A DNA stretch of 36,676 bases from Candidatus Fermentibacterota bacterium (GCA_029571005.1 JAKPTG010000066.1:1-36676); one strand, 5' to 3'. Numbered from the stretch's first letter, positions 16,586-25,454 are shown. The notes: generated from the sequence alone by a model not told the origin. Numbers and translations: made by a program.

Positions 16586-19500
16586 ATGAACTCGTTGCTC
16601 CTTCTGAGCCTGGCGGCCGGGGTCCTTACCCTGGACGTCCCCGTGCAGACCATGACCGCCGGGGAGGAATTGACGGGATCGGGCCGGGAGGTTTCCGTCA
16701 GGGTGCCGGAGGGGCTGCCCGGATTCCGACCGGGCATGCCGGACCTGCCGGGGGTTTTCTGGGTCTTTCCCCTGCCGCCCGGAGAGGAACTGCTCTCGGT
16801 GGAACCGGCGGAGGCCCGGTGGGAGGCTCTTCCCGGCGCACGGGCTGTGCGGCCCCTGCCCCCTCAGATTCCCCTGATAATGGATGACGGCGCTTCCCTT
16901 CCGGTGTCCGGCGATCCTTCCGTTTACGGGGTGCCGGAGTTCTGGCCGTCCACTCCGGTGACCGCCGCCGGAACCTCCATCAGGGACGGAGTTCCCCACG
17001 GCGAGGTGCTGGTCTTCCCGTACCGGTACAACCCGGTCACCGGCGAACTCCAGCGCCTGGTCGAACTCCGACTGCATGCGGCCACCGTCGGAAGCCTGCG
17101 GAGACCCGTAAAAGGCCCCGATTCTCCGGGAATGCTCATAGTGACCACCCCCTCCATGACCGGGGTCTTCCAGCAACTGGCCCAGAGACGTACCGACGAG
17201 GGCATAGTCACCCGGGTGGTGACCATGGACGAGGTGCTGGAAGCCTCCCGGGGCCGGGACGACGCAGAAGCCCTTCGGAACTATATCATATCATATAAAC
17301 AGACCGAAGGGCTGGATTACGTGCTCCTTGGTGGCGACATTGAGCATGTACCCATGAGGTACGCCTTCGCCATGGAATGTGGGGCCGGGTTCCACCCCCG
17401 GGAGGACAGCCTCCCCTGCGATCTTTACTTCTCGGATCTGGACGGTGACTGGGACGGGAACGGGAACGGCGTGTTCGGGGAGATCGGCGACGATGTGGAC
17501 CTCTACCCCGACGTATGGGTCGGCCGGGTGTCGGTGAACGGCCCGGAGGAGGCCGAAGCGTGGTACGAAAAGCTCAAGGCCTACGAGGACTGCGCCGACC
17601 CGGGTTACATGACGGAGGTGCTCTTCCTGGCCGAGGTGCTGTGGACCAGCCCCTTCACCGACGGCGGAGTGAGCAAGAACATGATACAGGCGGTGTGTCT
17701 GCCGGGCTTCATGAACGTGACGAAGCTCTACCAGACCCTTGGCAACCTGAACGGCGGAAACGTCATGGCCGCCTTGAACGCGGGGACCAACATGGTCAAC
17801 CACAACGGACACGCCTGGTGGAACGGCATGTGCATCGGCGGTGGAAGCATCGACGCCGCCTTTCTGAATTCGGTAAACTCACAGGGCCGCTACTCCGCAT
17901 TCTTCTACTCCATCGGCTGCTGGAGCGCGGCCTTCGATTTCGATGCGGTGGCGGAACATTTCCTGACCAGCCCCCAGGGCTGCGGCGTGGCTTTCATAGG
18001 GAACTCCAGTTACGGGTGGGGCTCACCCGGAAACCCGGCCTACGGGTACTCGGACATCCTCGACCGGCTCTTCTTCCTGCGGCTCTACCAGAACAGGAAC
18101 ACAAGGATAGGCCAGGTCCTGGCGGAATCGAAGGACTTCTACATCCCCTACGGACGATGGGAAAACGTGTACCGGTGGCACCTCTACCAGGTCAACCTCC
18201 TGGGAGACCCTTCCTTCCGCCCCTACCGCAAGCAGCCCCTGACCCCGGTGCTGGAGTACCCCGCCTTCGTCACCCCCGACACGCGGGTCTTCCCCGTCCG
18301 GGTGTCCGGTTGCGACCCCGACGGGCTCATGCTGTGCGTCAGGGATCAGGGTGACAACCTCCTCACCGCGGAGCTGGACCCTTCGGGCTACCACTGCTTC
18401 CAGTTCGACTCCGGGGTGGATGGGGCCGTCACAATCACCCTCACCGGCAGCGAGGTCCGGCGCACCTCTCTGGTCTGCCCCCAGGGCGGCGGCCCGGCGC
18501 CGGCGGTTTCCGATGTGATCGTAGACGACTCCGGAGGCGACGGCTTCCTCTCCCCCGGCGATTCGGCATACATCACCCTGTCCCTGGTCAACCAGGGCAC
18601 CGATCCCATCTCCGGAATCGCCCTCACCGCCCGGGTGCTGTCGGGGCCGGCGGAACTCCTGGAGGACTCCATGACCTTCCCCGACCTGGCGCCGGGCGAC
18701 TCCGCAACCGGCTCCGCCCCCCTGAAGGTGACGATTGACGCCGACGCCCTGAACAACACGCCGGTGGGATTCATGCTGCGGGTCACATCCCAGCAGGGCT
18801 CCTGGGAGATGCCCCTTTCCCTGCTCGTCCACGCTCCGGGGCTCTACTTCGCATGCTACGACGTTGACGACGGCGGCGACAACGTCCCGCAGCCGGGAGA
18901 GACCTTCACCCTGACGGTGACCGTGGCCGACACCGGCCTTCTGGACGCCCACGGGGTGCGGGTGATAATGGAACGGACCCCCGGATGGGTGAGCTTCGAA
19001 AACGACACGGTCCTCTGTCCCGTGATCCCGGCCGGGTCCACCGGGGACTTCCCCTTCCAGTGCACCCTGGCCCCGGAGGCCCCCTCCCCCTCCTTCCCCT
19101 GGTTCCGTCTGGTGCTGGAAGCCGAAACCACCGGTTACAGCAGGGTTGACTCCCTGCGCTTCACCGTAGGGGAGACCGGAATCTCGAACGACGTGGAATC
19201 CGGCGCCGCCGGATGGACCCACGGTGGAACCGGCGACCTGTGGCGGATAAGCGACACGGACAGCCACTCCCCCTCCCACAGCTGGCAGTGTGCGGGAGAC
19301 CAGGGCTACCAGCCGGGAATGGACTGCTGGCTCGCCGGGCCGGACATGTACCTGGCACCCAACTCCACCCTGAGCTTCTGGACCTCCTTCGATGTGGCCC
19401 TCTACGGTTCCGACGGCCTTTACCCGGTTCTCCACGACCTCACCTCCTCCCTGCGGGACACCCTGGACTTCATCGGCTCCGGCGGGGCCCTGGCCGGTTC

Positions 19501-19948
19501 CGGCAAGGGCATGGGGACGGGCTGGGTGAACCTCGTTTACGACCTCTCCTTCGCCGATCCGGAAAACCTCTACCGGGTGGAGTTCATCTTCCGCTCGGAC
19601 ATGGACGGGGTCACGGGAAACGGTTTCTTCATAGACGACATAGTGGTTTCCGGGGGATACCTGGGCGATCTGGGAACCGAAGACCCCGAGCCGGCGCCGC
19701 CGGTGCTGGGAACCCCCCGGCCCAATCCCTCTTTTTCGGTGTTCTCCACGCCGGTGAACGTGCCCGAACCGGGGGAGTTCACCCTGGACATGTACGATCT
19801 GTCGGGGCGGCTGGTGCGGAGTTTCCCGGGCGTCGGCCCCTTCTGCGGCTCCATCCCGGGGGACGGCGGCGGCCTGCCCTCCGGTCTGTACCTGCTCAGG
19901 CTGTCGGGGATTCCGGGGCCCGCCCAAAGGCTGGTGATCCTCAGATAA
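16586..19948 (+). CDS. Gingipain-like C25 cysteine protease with type IX-style sorting domain
   Basis: The ATG at 16586 is chosen because GAAGGGAAGGGAA precedes it and MNSLLLLSLAAGVLTL forms a signal peptide; GTG 16559 is an alternative. The 1120-residue protein has a pro-region up to ~175 and a caspase-like C25 domain from about 178 (MLIVTTPSM) to ~540. The catalytic dyad is His409 in NHNGHAWWNG and Cys445 in FFYSIGCWSAAF, both in the family's usual settings. Then follow two CARDB/Ig-like repeats (from about 640 and 750; VDDSGGDGFLSPGDSAY, YDVDDGGDNVPQPGETF), a jelly-roll-like region near 870-1030, and a Por-secretion C-terminal domain (PRPNPSFS, LDMYDLSGRLVRSF, GLYLLRLSG). It is likely exported and surface-bound, for protein degradation or processing. 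Confidence 0.9.
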   Translation: MNSLLLLSLAAGVLTLDVPVQTMTAGEELTGSGREVSVRVPEGLPGFRPGMPDLPGVFWVFPLPPGEELLSVEPAEARWEALPGARAVRPLPPQIPLIMDDGASLPVSGDPSVYGVPEFWPSTPVTAAGTSIRDGVPHGEVLVFPYRYNPVTGELQRLVELRLHAATVGSLRRPVKGPDSPGMLIVTTPSMTGVFQQLAQRRTDEGIVTRVVTMDEVLEASRGRDDAEALRNYIISYKQTEGLDYVLLGGDIEHVPMRYAFAMECGAGFHPREDSLPCDLYFSDLDGDWDGNGNGVFGEIGDDVDLYPDVWVGRVSVNGPEEAEAWYEKLKAYEDCADPGYMTEVLFLAEVLWTSPFTDGGVSKNMIQAVCLPGFMNVTKLYQTLGNLNGGNVMAALNAGTNMVNHNGHAWWNGMCIGGGSIDAAFLNSVNSQGRYSAFFYSIGCWSAAFDFDAVAEHFLTSPQGCGVAFIGNSSYGWGSPGNPAYGYSDILDRLFFLRLYQNRNTRIGQVLAESKDFYIPYGRWENVYRWHLYQVNLLGDPSFRPYRKQPLTPVLEYPAFVTPDTRVFPVRVSGCDPDGLMLCVRDQGDNLLTAELDPSGYHCFQFDSGVDGAVTITLTGSEVRRTSLVCPQGGGPAPAVSDVIVDDSGGDGFLSPGDSAYITLSLVNQGTDPISGIALTARVLSGPAELLEDSMTFPDLAPGDSATGSAPLKVTIDADALNNTPVGFMLRVTSQQGSWEMPLSLLVHAPGLYFACYDVDDGGDNVPQPGETFTLTVTVADTGLLDAHGVRVIMERTPGWVSFENDTVLCPVIPAGSTGDFPFQCTLAPEAPSPSFPWFRLVLEAETTGYSRVDSLRFTVGETGISNDVESGAAGWTHGGTGDLWRISDTDSHSPSHSWQCAGDQGYQPGMDCWLAGPDMYLAPNSTLSFWTSFDVALYGSDGLYPVLHDLTSSLRDTLDFIGSGGALAGSGKGMGTGWVNLVYDLSFADPENLYRVEFIFRSDMDGVTGNGFFIDDIVVSGGYLGDLGTEDPEPAPPVLGTPRPNPSFSVFSTPVNVPEPGEFTLDMYDLSGRLVRSFPGVGPFCGSIPGDGGGLPSGLYLLRLSGIPGPAQRLVILR

Positions 19949-20009
19949 CCGGAACCACCGGCCCCCTGTGCGGTATTTCCCCGGGAGAGCGGGAAAGGTG
20001 TGTTCCTCA

Positions 20010-20942
20010 ATGGTCGGGACGGCCGTGGTCGCGGCGCTGTCGGCCCTGACGGGTCTTTCGGGCGGCTTGTCGGCCTCGGGGAAAGAAGGTGGGGCCATGC
20101 GGTACAGAGACCTCACCCCGGAGGAGGAGCGGGTTATGGTGCACCGCGGCACCGAGGCCCCCTTCTCCGGGGCCTACGTGGATCACTTCGAAGAGGGCGT
20201 CTATCACTGCAGAAGGTGCGGGGCGGCCCTGTTCGATTCGGCCGACAAGTTCTCATCCGGATGCGGCTGGCCCTCCTTCGACGGAGAGGTGCCGGGAGCC
20301 GTCGAGAGGAGGCCCGATCCGGACGGTCTCAGGACGGAGATAACCTGCGCCGCCTGCGGTTCCCACCTGGGCCACGTCTTCCGGGGTGAGGGGTTCACCC
20401 CGTCAAACCTGAGGCACTGCGTGAATTCGATCTCCCTGGAGTTCCGGGCCCGGGGGGAAACCGAGACCGCGGTGTTCGCCGGAGGGTGTTTCTGGGGAGT
20501 GGAACACCACTTCCGTCAGGTTTCCGGTGTGAAGAGCGTCGTATCGGGATATACGGGAGGCGGAACGGAAAACCCATCCTACCGGGATGTCTGCTCCGGG
20601 GAAACCGGTCACGCCGAAGCGGTGAAAGTGGTCTTCGACCCGTCGCTGGTGAGTTTCGAGGAGCTTGCCCGGCTGTTCTTCGAGATCCACGATCCCACCA
20701 CCCCGAACCGGCAGGGTGTGGATCTGGGCAGCCAGTACCGGTCGGCGTTTTTCTGGACCCGTGAAGAGCAGAAGCAGACGGTGGAGAAACTCATAGGGAT
20801 ACTCCGGGGCCGGGGGTACGACGTGGTTACCGAGGTCGAGCCCCTGGGGCCGTTCTGGCCCGCGGAGGAGTACCATCAGGACTACTTCGGCAAAAACGGC
20901 GTCCGATCCGGGTGTCACGTCCGGGTGAACCGGTTCGGGTGA
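20010..20942 (+). CDS. msrBA: Fused methionine sulfoxide reductase, MsrB-MsrA order
   Basis: The 310-residue form starts at ATG 20010 (GGAAAGGTG upstream) and includes an uncharged hydrophobic leader, VGTAVVAALSALTGLSGGL, suggesting export. The ATG at 20097 (AAGGTGGGG upstream) would give a cytosolic enzyme; both starts are viable. The MsrB domain (about 32-145) keeps the zinc cysteines C67/C70 and C113/C116 and catalytic C137 in RHCVNS; it reduces methionine-R-sulfoxide. The MsrA domain follows with catalytic C160 in GGCFWGVE and GYTGGGTENPSYRDVCSGETGHAEAV; it reduces the S form. The B-then-A order is the reverse of the PilB arrangement. It repairs oxidised proteins, likely envelope ones if secreted. 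Confidence 0.93.
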   Translation: MVGTAVVAALSALTGLSGGLSASGKEGGAMRYRDLTPEEERVMVHRGTEAPFSGAYVDHFEEGVYHCRRCGAALFDSADKFSSGCGWPSFDGEVPGAVERRPDPDGLRTEITCAACGSHLGHVFRGEGFTPSNLRHCVNSISLEFRARGETETAVFAGGCFWGVEHHFRQVSGVKSVVSGYTGGGTENPSYRDVCSGETGHAEAVKVVFDPSLVSFEELARLFFEIHDPTTPNRQGVDLGSQYRSAFFWTREEQKQTVEKLIGILRGRGYDVVTEVEPLGPFWPAEEYHQDYFGKNGVRSGCHVRVNRFG

Positions 20943-21047
20943 CCGCTCCCGCCGGCCAAGGTCTTCCCACCCGGCCCCCGGGAATTCCCCTTTCCCAGGC
21001 GGCGTGCGAAACGGCGAAGAACGACGGCCCGGTTGGAGAAGAAGCGT

Positions 21048-21653
21048 TCAGTCCCGGGGATTCAGTTCCCTCAGGCTTCGCTCCAGGGCCCTGAAGGCCC
21101 TTGCCCTATGGCTGACGCCGTTCTTTTCCGCCTCGGATGCGGAAGCCAGGGTCTTGCCCAGCTCCGGAGAGAAGAACACCGGATCGTAGCCGAATCCGCC
21201 GACCCCTTCGGGCTCGAGGGTTATGAAACCCTCCAGCCTTCCCTCGGCGACGATTTCGCCGCCGTCCGGGGCGACCAGGGCCGCCACCGTCCTGAACTCG
21301 GCCCGCCTGGCCTCCCCCTCCTCCCCAAGGAGAGCGTTCAGGAGCTTGCGCACGTTGTCGGCGTAGGTGCAGCCCGGGCCGGCGTACCTGGCGGAGTAAA
21401 CACCGGGGCCTCCCCCCAGCGCCCAGACGAACAGACCGGTATCCTCGGCCACCGCCGGCAGGCCGGTGGCCAGGCAGGCGTTCCCGGCCTTGAGCAGGGC
21501 GTTCTCCCGAAGGGTGATCCCCGTCTCCTCTGTCTCCCAGCCCGGTTTCCACCGCAGGATGGACTCGAAGCCCAGGTCGGGAAGAATCGTCCGCACCTCC
21601 CTGAGCTTGTCGGGGTTGCCGCTGGCCAGGATGACCGACCGGGGGGTTCTCAC
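21048..21653 (-). CDS. rdgB: XTP/dITP (non-canonical purine NTP) pyrophosphatase
   Basis: A 201-residue HAM1/RdgB-family protein, normal length. It hydrolyses dITP, XTP and related deaminated purine nucleotides to monophosphates, keeping them out of DNA and RNA. ASGNPDKLREV at the N-terminus is the substrate-binding motif, AEDTGLFVWALGGGPGVYSARYAG holds the catalytic Asp and the metal site, and GVGGFGYDPVFF plus VSHRARAF are family signatures. It starts with GTG overlapping the rph stop (GTGA) and is the last gene of the six-gene operon that begins at smpB. Confidence 0.95.
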   Translation of the reverse strand: MRTPRSVILASGNPDKLREVRTILPDLGFESILRWKPGWETEETGITLRENALLKAGNACLATGLPAVAEDTGLFVWALGGGPGVYSARYAGPGCTYADNVRKLLNALLGEEGEARRAEFRTVAALVAPDGGEIVAEGRLEGFITLEPEGVGGFGYDPVFFSPELGKTLASASEAEKNGVSHRARAFRALERSLRELNPRD

Positions 21654-22378
21654 CCTTCGACCACCTCTTCCTGCAAGGGTATCACCTCTTCGGTGACGGC
21701 CTTCAGGGCCAGCCGGGCCATGTCGTTCAGGGTATCGAGAGACGCCGGTTCACCCTCGGCGGTGGCCTGGAACTCGATGATCCTCCCGTCGGAGGCTGCC
21801 ACCAGGTTCATGTCCAGGCCGGCGGACGAGTCCTCCTCGTAGCAAAGGTCCAGAAGAACCACGCCGGAAGATATTCCAAGGCTCACCCCGGCCACCCAGC
21901 ACCGCCACGGGTCCTGCGTCAGCGCCCCGTCTGCGATGAGCCTGAGCAGGGCCAGCCTCAGGGCAACGGCGCCCCCGGTGACGGACGCGACCCTGGTTCC
22001 CCCGTCCGCCACCAGCACATCGCAGTCAATGGTGATCTGCTTCTCGCCGAGCCTCTCGAGGTTAACACACTGCCGGAGGCTCCTGCCCACAAGCCGCTGG
22101 ATCTCCTGGGTTCTTCCCTTGATGAGGGACCCCCGGTCCCTGCGGACCCTGCGGTTGCCGCTTCCCGGAAGCATATCGTACTCGGCGGTGATCCATCCGC
22201 TTCCCTTGCCCTGCATGAAGTACGGAACCCGGTTCTCCACCGTGGCGCTGCAGAGCACCCTGGTTTCCCCCCATGAGATCAGGACGCTCCCGTGGGGCTG
22301 GGGCTGGAAACCTACCTCAAAGGCGATATCCCTCAATTGCAGCGGAAGCCTGCCGTCCGCCCTTTTTCCATCAGTCAT
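21650..22378 (-). CDS. rph: Ribonuclease PH
   Basis: The ATG at 22378 is chosen because MTDGKRADGRLPLQLRDI aligns with RNase PH starts; an upstream TTG at 22387 is possible. The 242-residue phosphorolytic exoribonuclease trims the 3' ends of tRNA precursors using phosphate. Recognisable segments are GSVLISWGETRVLCSATVE, GKGSGWITAEYDMLPGS, RGSLIKGRTQEIQRLVGRSLR (phosphate-binding arginines) and ITIDCDVLVADGGTRVASVTGG. It overlaps murI by 8 bases upstream and rdgB by 4 bases downstream. The rph-rdgB adjacency is widespread in bacteria. Confidence 0.95.
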   Translation of the reverse strand: MTDGKRADGRLPLQLRDIAFEVGFQPQPHGSVLISWGETRVLCSATVENRVPYFMQGKGSGWITAEYDMLPGSGNRRVRRDRGSLIKGRTQEIQRLVGRSLRQCVNLERLGEKQITIDCDVLVADGGTRVASVTGGAVALRLALLRLIADGALTQDPWRCWVAGVSLGISSGVVLLDLCYEEDSSAGLDMNLVAASDGRIIEFQATAEGEPASLDTLNDMARLALKAVTEEVIPLQEEVVEG

Positions 22379-23174
22379 ACCGACCAACCTGTATCTGGGT
22401 TACCAGCGGCACCGCCCGGCCCAGGAATCTCTGGGCGATTTCCTGGAACTTCAGTGGGATGTCGCTGACGTAAAACCTGTTGTCCCCGGAGGTACCGTCC
22501 CTTCGGAGACCGTTTTCATCGAGTATCTCCCGGACCTTCAGGGCGGCGGCCTCCGCCGAATCCACCAGGTGGACCCCCCCGCCGAGCACCTTCCGAAACA
22601 GGGGTTTCAGCAGCGGGTAATGGGTGCAGCCCAGAACCAGGGTGTCTATCCCCTCCCTCAGCAGAGGGCCGGTGTACTCCAGGATGATTGCCTCCGTGAT
22701 GGGGTGATCCAGCCATCCCTCCTCCACCATGGGCACCAGCAAGGGAGCGGGCTGGGCGGACACCGCCCGGACTCCAAGGTCGGCCAGGGCCTTCTGGTAC
22801 GCCCCGCTGGAGATCGTTCCGTGGGTGCCTATCACACCAACCCTGCCGTTCTCAGTGACCGAAGCCGCCATCTCGGCGCCCGGGAGGATCACGCCAAGAA
22901 CCGGTACGCCCAGGGTCTCCCTGAGCACCGGCAGGCTCACGGAACTGGCGGTGTTGCACGCCGCCACCACCATCTTCACGTTCTTTTCCGTCAGAAACAG
23001 GGCGTTCTCCAGGGAGAAGCGGATCACGGTCTCAGGCGATTTGGAGCCGTAGGGCAACCTGGCGGTGTCGCCGAAGTAGAGCACCGACTCCGCGGGAAGG
23101 AGCCGGTTGATCGCCCTGACCACGGTCAACCCCCCCACGCCGGAGTCGAAGACACCGACGGGTGCGTCGCTCAT
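22371..23174 (-). CDS. murI: Glutamate racemase
   Basis: A 267-residue cofactor-independent racemase that makes D-glutamate for peptidoglycan. Both catalytic cysteines are visible: Cys73 in VVAACNTAS and Cys183 in LVLGCTHYPLL. The N-terminal VGVFDSGVGGLTVVRAI and the GDTARLPYGSKS motif bind substrate, and the length is typical. The ATG overlaps the stop of the GerM-like gene (ATGA), and the stop overlaps the rph start by 8 bases, so its expression is coupled to both neighbours. Confidence 0.95.
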   Translation of the reverse strand: MSDAPVGVFDSGVGGLTVVRAINRLLPAESVLYFGDTARLPYGSKSPETVIRFSLENALFLTEKNVKMVVAACNTASSVSLPVLRETLGVPVLGVILPGAEMAASVTENGRVGVIGTHGTISSGAYQKALADLGVRAVSAQPAPLLVPMVEEGWLDHPITEAIILEYTGPLLREGIDTLVLGCTHYPLLKPLFRKVLGGGVHLVDSAEAAALKVREILDENGLRRDGTSGDNRFYVSDIPLKFQEIAQRFLGRAVPLVTQIQVGRYD

Positions 23175-23818
23175 CTGCGGGTGAACACCCCGGGAACCCC
23201 CGCCAGAGGAATACCCGAACCGGCGCTCTCCAGAGGCTGGCCGTTCACCATGGGTATGAGGAGGGTGTAACAGACGAACCGGCCTTCCAGGGTTCTCTTC
23301 AGGCCGCCGATGTCCATGCTCCGGGGCATGTCAACGTAGAGGGTGTCGGAACGGTTGAAGGCCCAGAGCCTGTCGATCTCGGTCTCCTCCAGGCCGGAGG
23401 CTCTGCCCCAGCTCTCCAGCAGGAACTGGGTCTCCACCGGCAGCATGTCCGGGCTCTGGGCTTCCGGAATCGTGTCCAAAACCGGAGCGGAGTTCTCCGT
23501 CACGTACACGGAACAGGGCGCCACCGGCCAGCGGGGATCCCACGGGGCCGCCTCATCGCTGGTGATGTCGGGCACAAGCGGCACGTACTCCACCGTCACC
23601 GTTGTGTCCGGAAGCGGCCGCTCCTCCCGGGCCTGTGCCTCCCGCAGGGACGATTCCCCTACGTTCAGCCTCCTGTTGACCAGCCTCATGACAAGGGACG
23701 AGGTCAACCCCAGCAGGACGGCGATTCCCGCCAGAACCAGCACCGAGCGTATCATGAAGGCGGAATCCACGACGGCGGGCCTTTTCCGGGCGCCGCCGCT
23801 CCTCTTGCCGCGGTTCAA
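23171..23818 (-). CDS. GerMN-domain (GerM-like) membrane-anchored protein
   Basis: A 215-residue protein starting at TTG, which overlaps the amidase stop as TTGA. A basic N-terminus (MNRGKRSGGARKRP) precedes one membrane segment at about 25-45 (VLVLAGIAVLLGLTSSLVM). The C-terminal half (LYVDMPRSMDIGGLKRTLEGRFVCYTLLIPMVNGQPLESAG) has the strand-helix-strand pattern and closing NGQPLES of GerMN domains, found in sporulation/germination protein GerM and in envelope proteins of non-sporulating bacteria. The usual preceding strand motif is less clear, so the domain call is moderate. Its place between a cell-wall amidase and murI, as in the gerM-rph-rdgB order of Bacillus, supports a wall-related role. 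Confidence 0.7.
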   Translation of the reverse strand: MNRGKRSGGARKRPAVVDSAFMIRSVLVLAGIAVLLGLTSSLVMRLVNRRLNVGESSLREAQAREERPLPDTTVTVEYVPLVPDITSDEAAPWDPRWPVAPCSVYVTENSAPVLDTIPEAQSPDMLPVETQFLLESWGRASGLEETEIDRLWAFNRSDTLYVDMPRSMDIGGLKRTLEGRFVCYTLLIPMVNGQPLESAGSGIPLAGVPGVFTRR

Positions 23819-24936
23819 CGGTTGACTCCTTCCGCGTATTCCACAATTGCGTCAACAATAGCCTGAGCGACCTTGAAACGGAAGTCCAGGGAGAGCAGGT
23901 CCCTCTCCTCCGACGGGTTGGATATAAAGGCCGCCTCCACTAGCACCGAGGGCATGTACGCACCCCTGAGGACATAGAAGCCGGCCTGCTTCACCCCCCG
24001 GTTCGCCCTTCCTGGAAAGACCCGGGCCAGCCTTCCCTGGATCATGGACGCCAGGGAGCTGCTGTTGTTCAGAAAGATGCTCTGGGCCATGTCCGCCAGG
24101 ATGAAGCCAAGGGGGTCGTCCGGCGGTGCGGGGGTGTCGTCCAGTTCCACCACCTGGTTCTCCAGCAGCTCCACCGCCCTGGCGTCGCTGGTTCTGGCCC
24201 TGGACAGGAAGAAGGTCTCGTAACCCCTGGCGTCCCGGTTGGTGCTCGCATTGCAGTGGACGCTCACGAACAGGTCCGCCCGGCAGAGGTTGGCCAGCCT
24301 GGTCCTGTCGCTTAGGGATACGTATTCGTCCGAAGACCTGGTGAGGACCACCCTGACCTCCGGAAGCCGTATTCTCAACAGGTCGCGGACTATCAGGACT
24401 ATCTCCAGGGTGCGGTTTTTCTCGAAGGTTCCCCCTGGACCCACCGCCCCCGGATCCCTGCCCCCGTGCCCCGGGTCCAGGACTATGCAGTCGAAGTCCT
24501 CCAGCCACGGGCTCGCCAGCCCCTTCTCCATGGCGGCGTAAGCCAGGGAGTCAACGTCGGCGCCGGTGGTGTCCGGCATCTGGGGAGGACCGCGCCACGC
24601 CAGCATGGGCATGACGGCGGGCCTGCCGGTTCTGGCGAAGAGGAGGAGAACGGTGCTGTCTCCGTTGAAAGCGTAGTCAACCGCAATGACGGAGCTGTCC
24701 AGTACCGCTGAGAACCCGGCGGGACCGCACTCCAGCGAATCTATCCACAGGGGAAGCATCGAACCGGGGGCTTCCAGGCCCCCCTCCACCTCCACCGTGA
24801 GGCGATAGCCGGCCACGTCCACCCGGCAGTCGCCCGGGTGGATGCCCCCCGGGGACGACACCTCCAGAAGAACGCCGTCGAATCGGGGGTACAGGTTCAG
24901 GGTTCCCGCCGCCAGAACCGCCAAAAGAAGGTTCAT
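23815..24936 (-). CDS. N-acetylmuramoyl-L-alanine amidase (Amidase_3), exported
   Basis: A 373-residue zinc amidase that cleaves the bond between MurNAc and the stem peptide. A short signal peptide (MNLLLAVLAAGTL) is followed by a beta-rich, AMIN-like N-terminal region to about 110, then the Amidase_3 domain. Zinc ligands are His157 in LDPGHGGRDPGA, Glu172 in FEKNRTLEIV and His227 in VHCNAS, and the catalytic Glu is in VLVEAAFISNPSEE near 335. It overlaps smpB upstream (ATGA) and the GerM-like gene downstream (TTGA). Placement with murI suggests wall remodelling coordinated with precursor supply. Confidence 0.92.
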   Translation of the reverse strand: MNLLLAVLAAGTLNLYPRFDGVLLEVSSPGGIHPGDCRVDVAGYRLTVEVEGGLEAPGSMLPLWIDSLECGPAGFSAVLDSSVIAVDYAFNGDSTVLLLFARTGRPAVMPMLAWRGPPQMPDTTGADVDSLAYAAMEKGLASPWLEDFDCIVLDPGHGGRDPGAVGPGGTFEKNRTLEIVLIVRDLLRIRLPEVRVVLTRSSDEYVSLSDRTRLANLCRADLFVSVHCNASTNRDARGYETFFLSRARTSDARAVELLENQVVELDDTPAPPDDPLGFILADMAQSIFLNNSSSLASMIQGRLARVFPGRANRGVKQAGFYVLRGAYMPSVLVEAAFISNPSEERDLLSLDFRFKVAQAIVDAIVEYAEGVNR

Positions 24937-25403
24937 TGCTCCCTCGAGCCGTGTTTCATCGCCGCCTGAAGCCTGCGCTGCGAGTCTCTTTCCGCCATGT
25001 CCGCCCGCTTGTCGAACTGCTTCTTGCCCCGGCAGACCCCAAGGAGCAGCTTCGCCATGCCCCTCTCACTGAAATGAACGTCCAGGGGGATCAGGGTCAT
25101 GCCCTTTTCCTCCACCTGCCGGGCCAACCTGCGGAGTTCCCCGGCGTGGACGAGGAGTTTCCTGGGTCTGTTGGGAACGTGGTTCTCCCGGGCCTCGGGG
25201 TACTCGGCCACGGTCATCCCCAGAACGTACAGTTCACCGGAGTCGCTGAAGCCGGCATGAGAACCGGAGAGGCTGACCTTGCCCGCCCTGATTGACTTTA
25301 TCTCGCTGCCCGACAGAACAAGGCCCGCTTCCAGCGTGTCCACCACATGGTAATCGTGCCGGGCCCTTCTGTTCCTGGCGACTACTCTCTGTTCAGTCTT
25401 CAT
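24933..25403 (-). CDS. smpB: SsrA (tmRNA)-binding protein SmpB
   Basis: A 156-residue protein of normal SmpB length that brings tmRNA to stalled ribosomes for trans-translation. VARNRRARHDYHVVDTLEAGLVLSGSEIKSIRAGKVSL is the conserved N-terminal half, followed by RPRKLLVHAGELRRLARQVEEKGMTLIPLDV, then KLLLGVCRGKKQFDKR and a basic tail (RRLQAAMKH) that enters the ribosome. The leader is short (about 17 bases) with GGAAAGGCG. It is the first gene of the six-gene operon. No ssrA gene for tmRNA was seen in the window. Confidence 0.96.
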   Translation of the reverse strand: MKTEQRVVARNRRARHDYHVVDTLEAGLVLSGSEIKSIRAGKVSLSGSHAGFSDSGELYVLGMTVAEYPEARENHVPNRPRKLLVHAGELRRLARQVEEKGMTLIPLDVHFSERGMAKLLLGVCRGKKQFDKRADMAERDSQRRLQAAMKHGSREQ

Positions 25404-25426
25404 GCCGTCGCCTTTCCAAGGGCTTG

Positions 25427-25454
25427 AATATACCCGGGAGCATTGACTTGTCCA
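25427..25454 (-). promoter_or_regulatory. Promoter of the smpB operon
   Basis: On the minus strand TGGACA (25454-25449) is followed after 16 bases by TATATT (25432-25427). Start near 25420. The -35 box abuts the -35 box of the divergent tRNA promoter. Confidence 0.6.

Noticed and set aside
18023-20152. Open frame of about 700 codons antisense to the C25 protease
   Set aside because: Mirror-frame artefact of GC-rich DNA; the sense strand carries the catalytic motifs and sorting domain.
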